From positions 1 to 43,095 of the forward strand of contig JAFUOZ010000110.1 of the NCBI GenBank assembly GCA_017481565.1: 43,095 nucleotides of DNA. The letters are read 5' to 3'. The notes under the pieces were generated by a model, which was given only the letters and a program-made list of their open reading frames with translations, had not been told where the DNA came from and did no database searches. The DNA comes from Oscillospiraceae bacterium. GTDB taxonomy: Bacteria; Bacillota; Clostridia; Oscillospirales; Ruminococcaceae. This document shows, in pieces, positions 41,655 through 43,095 of this stretch (position 1 is its first letter; each line of letters starts with the position of its first letter). A program made the position numbers and the translations under genes.

Positions 41655-41761
41655 GAAACCGTTGCTCAAATCGTTTCACGACCCACTCAGTCAATTTTGT
41701 CACAGCGGAAAAATTATTTTCGTGGGTCTGAAACGACGCCTACGGCTTTAATCAGCATTTC
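41655..41761 (-). repeat. Dispersed palindromic repeat, copy C (107 bp)
   Basis: Read on the minus strand it begins GAAATGCTGATTAAAGCCG and ends with CAACGGTTTC. TCGTTTCAGACCCAC pairs with GTGGGTCGTGAAACGA. It has the same length as copy B and is alignable throughout. It starts about 8 bases after the araD stop. A second AATCAGCCGTT at 41642-41652 resembles a duplicated end. Confidence 0.78.
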
Positions 41762-41768
41762 TTTAATA

Positions 41769-42461
41769 TCAGCCCTGACCGTAATATGCATTCTTGCCGT
41801 GCTTCCTGAGATAGTGCTTATCAAGAAGCTCCTGCTGCATATGTCCTATCTTAGGATTGATACTTGCTGCATGGAAATCCATGAAAGCAGCTTCTTCAAG
41901 AACAACTGCGTTATGTACTGACTCAGCGGCATTTTTTCCCCATGTGAAGGGACCGTGACTCATTACAACAACAGCGGGGATAGTCATAGGATCTATACCC
42001 TTAAAGGTCTCGATTATGACCTTTCCTGTTTCCTTTTCGTATTCACCTGCGATCTCTTCGGGTGTCATATATCTTGTACAGGGTATCTCTCCGTAGAAGT
42101 AATCTGCATGAGTTGTACCCATAGGAAGAATACCTGCGCCTGCCATAGCATATGAGGTAGCCCAACGGCTGTGGGTATGACAGATACCGCCCACGTCCCT
42201 GAAAGCACGGTAAAGCTCAAGATGTGTAGGTGTATCACTTGAAGGCTTGTAGCGTCCTTCCACCTTTTCGCCTGTTTCAAGGCTTACTACTACCATATCA
42301 TCGGCGGTCATACCATCATATTCAACGCCCGAAGGCTTTATAACGAACATTCCGCTTTCTCTGTCAACTCCCGAAACATTGCCCCATGTAAATGTGACAA
42401 GTCCATGCTTGGGCAGCATCAGATTGGCTTCAAGAACTTCCTGTTTCAGTTTTTCAAGCAT
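41769..42461 (-). CDS. araD: L-ribulose-5-phosphate 4-epimerase
   Basis: A 230-residue class II aldolase-fold epimerase that converts L-ribulose 5-phosphate to D-xylulose 5-phosphate in arabinose use. Marks: [44 protein letters not shown], the zinc-binding [13 protein letters not shown] with a later His in [10 protein letters not shown], and the end [18 protein letters not shown] precedes the ATG and lies in the last codons of the kinase gene; the two genes are only two bases apart, so they are translated from one mRNA. Palindromic repeat C follows its stop. Confidence 0.96.
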   Translation of the reverse strand: MLEKLKQEVLEANLMLPKHGLVTFTWGNVSGVDRESGMFVIKPSGVEYDGMTADDMVVVSLETGEKVEGRYKPSSDTPTHLELYRAFRDVGGICHTHSRWATSYAMAGAGILPMGTTHADYFYGEIPCTRYMTPEEIAGEYEKETGKVIIETFKGIDPMTIPAVVVMSHGPFTWGKNAAESVHNAVVLEEAAFMDFHAASINPKIGHMQQELLDKHYLRKHGKNAYYGQG

Positions 42462-42463
42462 TA

Positions 42464-43095
42464 TTAAACATCTCCTAATTTTTTCTCGGCTGCAAGTCCT
42501 GCATTATAACGGGTCATATACTCGGCAAAGCCTTGTGAATCCTTATCATCGGGTTTTAATACACTGCATTCCATATTGATAAATACTGAGTTTTCAAGCC
42601 ATTGGGAAAGTGACTTGTCATTGCCGCATACCATATAAGCTGCAAGCAGAGCCATTCCCCATGAACCGCCTTCTCCTGCGGTTTTCATTACGGATATAGG
42701 TGTATTCAGTGCATTTGCAAGGTACTGCTGAGCAACGCCCTTTGTCTTGAAAAGTCCGCCGTGTCCCGTAAACTGATCGGCAGTGACCTTTTCCTTTTTA
42801 AAAAGAATATCCATTCCCGAGCAGAGAGCCGCAAAGGACGAATATATCTGTGAACGGAAGAAATTTGCCAGATTCATTTTGCTTTCGGGAGTACGGAAAT
42901 ACATAGGTCTGCCTTTTTCAACGCTTGTTACGGGTTCGCCCGAAAGATAATTGTATGAGATTATTCCGCCGCAGTCAGCATCGCCTTTAAGGGAATTGTT
43001 GTAAAGCAGAGCATAAATATCGCTGCGTTCAAAATTCTGTCCCGTAAGCTTTGCAAATTCATCGAACATTCTGACCCATGCGTCAAGCTCGGAAC
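42464..43095 (-). CDS. FGGY-family carbohydrate kinase, 3' part (probable L-ribulokinase)
   Basis: The frame is open to the right window edge, so only the C-terminal about 210 residues are present. They form the second domain of an FGGY sugar kinase: [51 protein letters not shown] and the nucleotide-binding [16 protein letters not shown]. The gene directly precedes araD with a two-base gap, so L-ribulose is the likely substrate, giving L-ribulose 5-phosphate for AraD. A xylulokinase-type specificity cannot be excluded without the N-terminal half. The start lies outside the window; the ATG at 43069 is internal. Confidence 0.85.
   Translation of the reverse strand, partial: SELDAWVRMFDEFAKLTGQNFERSDIYALLYNNSLKGDADCGGIISYNYLSGEPVTSVEKGRPMYFRTPESKMNLANFFRSQIYSSFAALCSGMDILFKKEKVTADQFTGHGGLFKTKGVAQQYLANALNTPISVMKTAGEGGSWGMALLAAYMVCGNDKSLSQWLENSVFINMECSVLKPDDKDSQGFAEYMTRYNAGLAAEKKLGDV

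Overview
The window looks like chromosomal DNA of an anaerobic, fibre-degrading Firmicute of the Ruminococcus/Oscillospiraceae type. The evidence is a clostridial SCIFF peptide with its radical-SAM maturase, a GH94 cellobiose phosphorylase very close to clostridial enzymes as I remember them, a tepA-uppP-ftsK/spoIIIE cluster, strong AGGAGG-type ribosome binding sites, and textbook sigma-A promoters (TTGACA-N17-TATAAT). The genus is inferred from gene content; I could not run a search.

Layout. 1-2.8 kb: the 3' end of an FtsX-type permease, a small unknown protein and an AraC-type regulator. 3.1-5.7 kb: cellobiose phosphorylase, divergent from the AraC gene. 5.8-8.4 kb: yajC, a small membrane protein, the 45-residue six-cysteine SCIFF precursor and its radical SAM/SPASM maturase. 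8.6-11.4 kb: a chemoreceptor with a tandem-repeat tail, then a lipoprotein. 11.4-19.7 kb: a Ter-type stress module made of a TerY-like vWA protein, a PP2C phosphatase and an atypical kinase, followed by a P-type Ca2+ ATPase and two TerD proteins. 19.7-27.3 kb (minus strand): a DEAD-box helicase, an acidic-tailed lipoprotein, and an operon of a YgiQ radical SAM protein, a ComEC-like metallo-beta-lactamase protein, a HAD hydrolase and a flavodoxin/ferredoxin protein. 27.4-33.5 kb (minus): an unknown orphan, a DIP1984-like protein, FtsK/SpoIIIE, UppP and a TepA-like protease. 33.8-39.9 kb (plus): a sialate O-acetylesterase-like enzyme, metF, a separate MetH reactivation protein, a short MetH and an FMN reductase-like protein. 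40.2-43.1 kb (minus): a GGDEF protein, araD and the 3' end of an FGGY sugar kinase.

The most interesting parts are the Ter module and two families of small dispersed repeats. One family is a pair of 102/117 bp MITE-like elements with 12 bp terminal inverted repeats flanked by TA; one copy sits inside the Ter module, directly upstream of terD. The other is a three-copy family of 86-107 bp nested palindromes; one copy lies in a transcribed leader, one supplies the last codons and stop of ftsK, and one lies just after the araD stop.

How the genes work together. Cellobiose phosphorylase and the arabinose genes fit catabolism of plant polysaccharides. MetF, the reactivation protein and MetH form a complete B12-dependent methionine-synthesis module. 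TerY, PP2C, kinase, Ca2+ ATPase and TerD suggest a stress response that couples protein phosphorylation to calcium. I saw no tRNA, rRNA, CRISPR array or complete insertion sequence.
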